Of a stretch of 51,044 nucleotides of DNA, positions 51,023-51,044 are shown in pieces. The position numbers and the translations under genes are program-made. The stretch is from Faecalicatena sp. (GTDB lineage Bacteria; Bacillota; Clostridia; Lachnospirales; Lachnospiraceae). The stretch covers positions 1-51,044 of the forward strand of contig VSNK01000010.1 in NCBI GenBank assembly GCA_009774255.1. Reading direction: 5' to 3'. The notes below the pieces were generated by a model. That model was not told the origin of the DNA. It did not search any database and was given only the letters and a program-made list of their open reading frames with translations. How positions within the stretch are numbered: the first letter of the stretch is position 1; every line of letters begins with the position of its first letter.

Positions 51023-51044
51023 TATTACCCCCATCAGATAAAAG

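Overview
The window looks like a chromosomal segment of an anaerobic, low-to-mid GC Clostridia (Firmicutes), most likely a gut Lachnospiraceae. The evidence is the gene order TIGR03960-TIGR03936-rng ... rplU-prp-rpmA-obgE-yhbY-nadD-yqeK-rsfS-lexA, the Prp-type N-terminal extension on L27, Bacillus-type LexA boxes, a sepF/ylm-type division cluster, strong AGGAGG ribosome binding sites, and a ferredoxin-dependent indolepyruvate oxidoreductase. No rRNA, tRNA or CRISPR array was seen.

Layout. 1-2050: an IS1634-like transposase and its downstream end. 2145-8096: an operon of two phenylacetate-CoA ligase paralogues, IorAB and two small ACT-domain proteins, probably for 2-oxo acids from aromatic amino acids. 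8266-9686: a cold shock protein and a CPBP protease, read leftward. 9738-13159: two MATE exporters on opposite strands around a MarR-type regulator. 13394-20560: a thioredoxin-fold YyaL/SSP411-like protein, a B12-binding radical SAM enzyme and a sensor with two periplasmic binding domains plus degenerate GGDEF and EAL domains. 20724-23303: a scarred region with a truncated sigma factor fused by deletion to a membrane-protein tail, a MmcQ/YjbR-EVE protein, a TetR tail, a second CPBP protease and a DUF1905 protein. 23774-29262: a sugar locus with a GH2 glycosidase, a GPH-type transporter and a convergent AraC regulator.

29526-30000 holds a tiny ORF and a small HTH protein. 30097-34352: TIGR03960, TIGR03936, RNase G and YbaK. 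34677-36954: aspartate kinase and an amidohydrolase. 37058-41370: the ribosome/GTPase/NAD block rplU-prp-rpmA-obgE-yhbY-nadD-yqeK-rsfS. 41602-44893: lexA (leftward), an 820-bp gene-free stretch with LexA-like boxes and an orphan promoter, a XerS-like recombinase and a TtcA-like tRNA thiolase. 45002-51022 (all leftward): a cytidylate-kinase-like protein, RluD-like synthase, LspA, YlmH, SepF, YggS and a HlyD-like membrane adaptor.

The least ordinary features are non-coding. At least five kinds of small palindromic or MITE-like repeats occur, one with 14-bp terminal inverted repeats and a 6-bp target duplication (34385-34553). A LexA-box-bearing promoter points away from lexA into DNA with no gene (42406 onward). 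A perfect hairpin sits exactly between the Shine-Dalgarno sequence and the ATG of the ttcA-like gene (44120-44149). I found no clear new defence or biosynthetic system. The aryl-CoA ligase/IorAB/ACT module and the orphan LexA promoter are the best leads.
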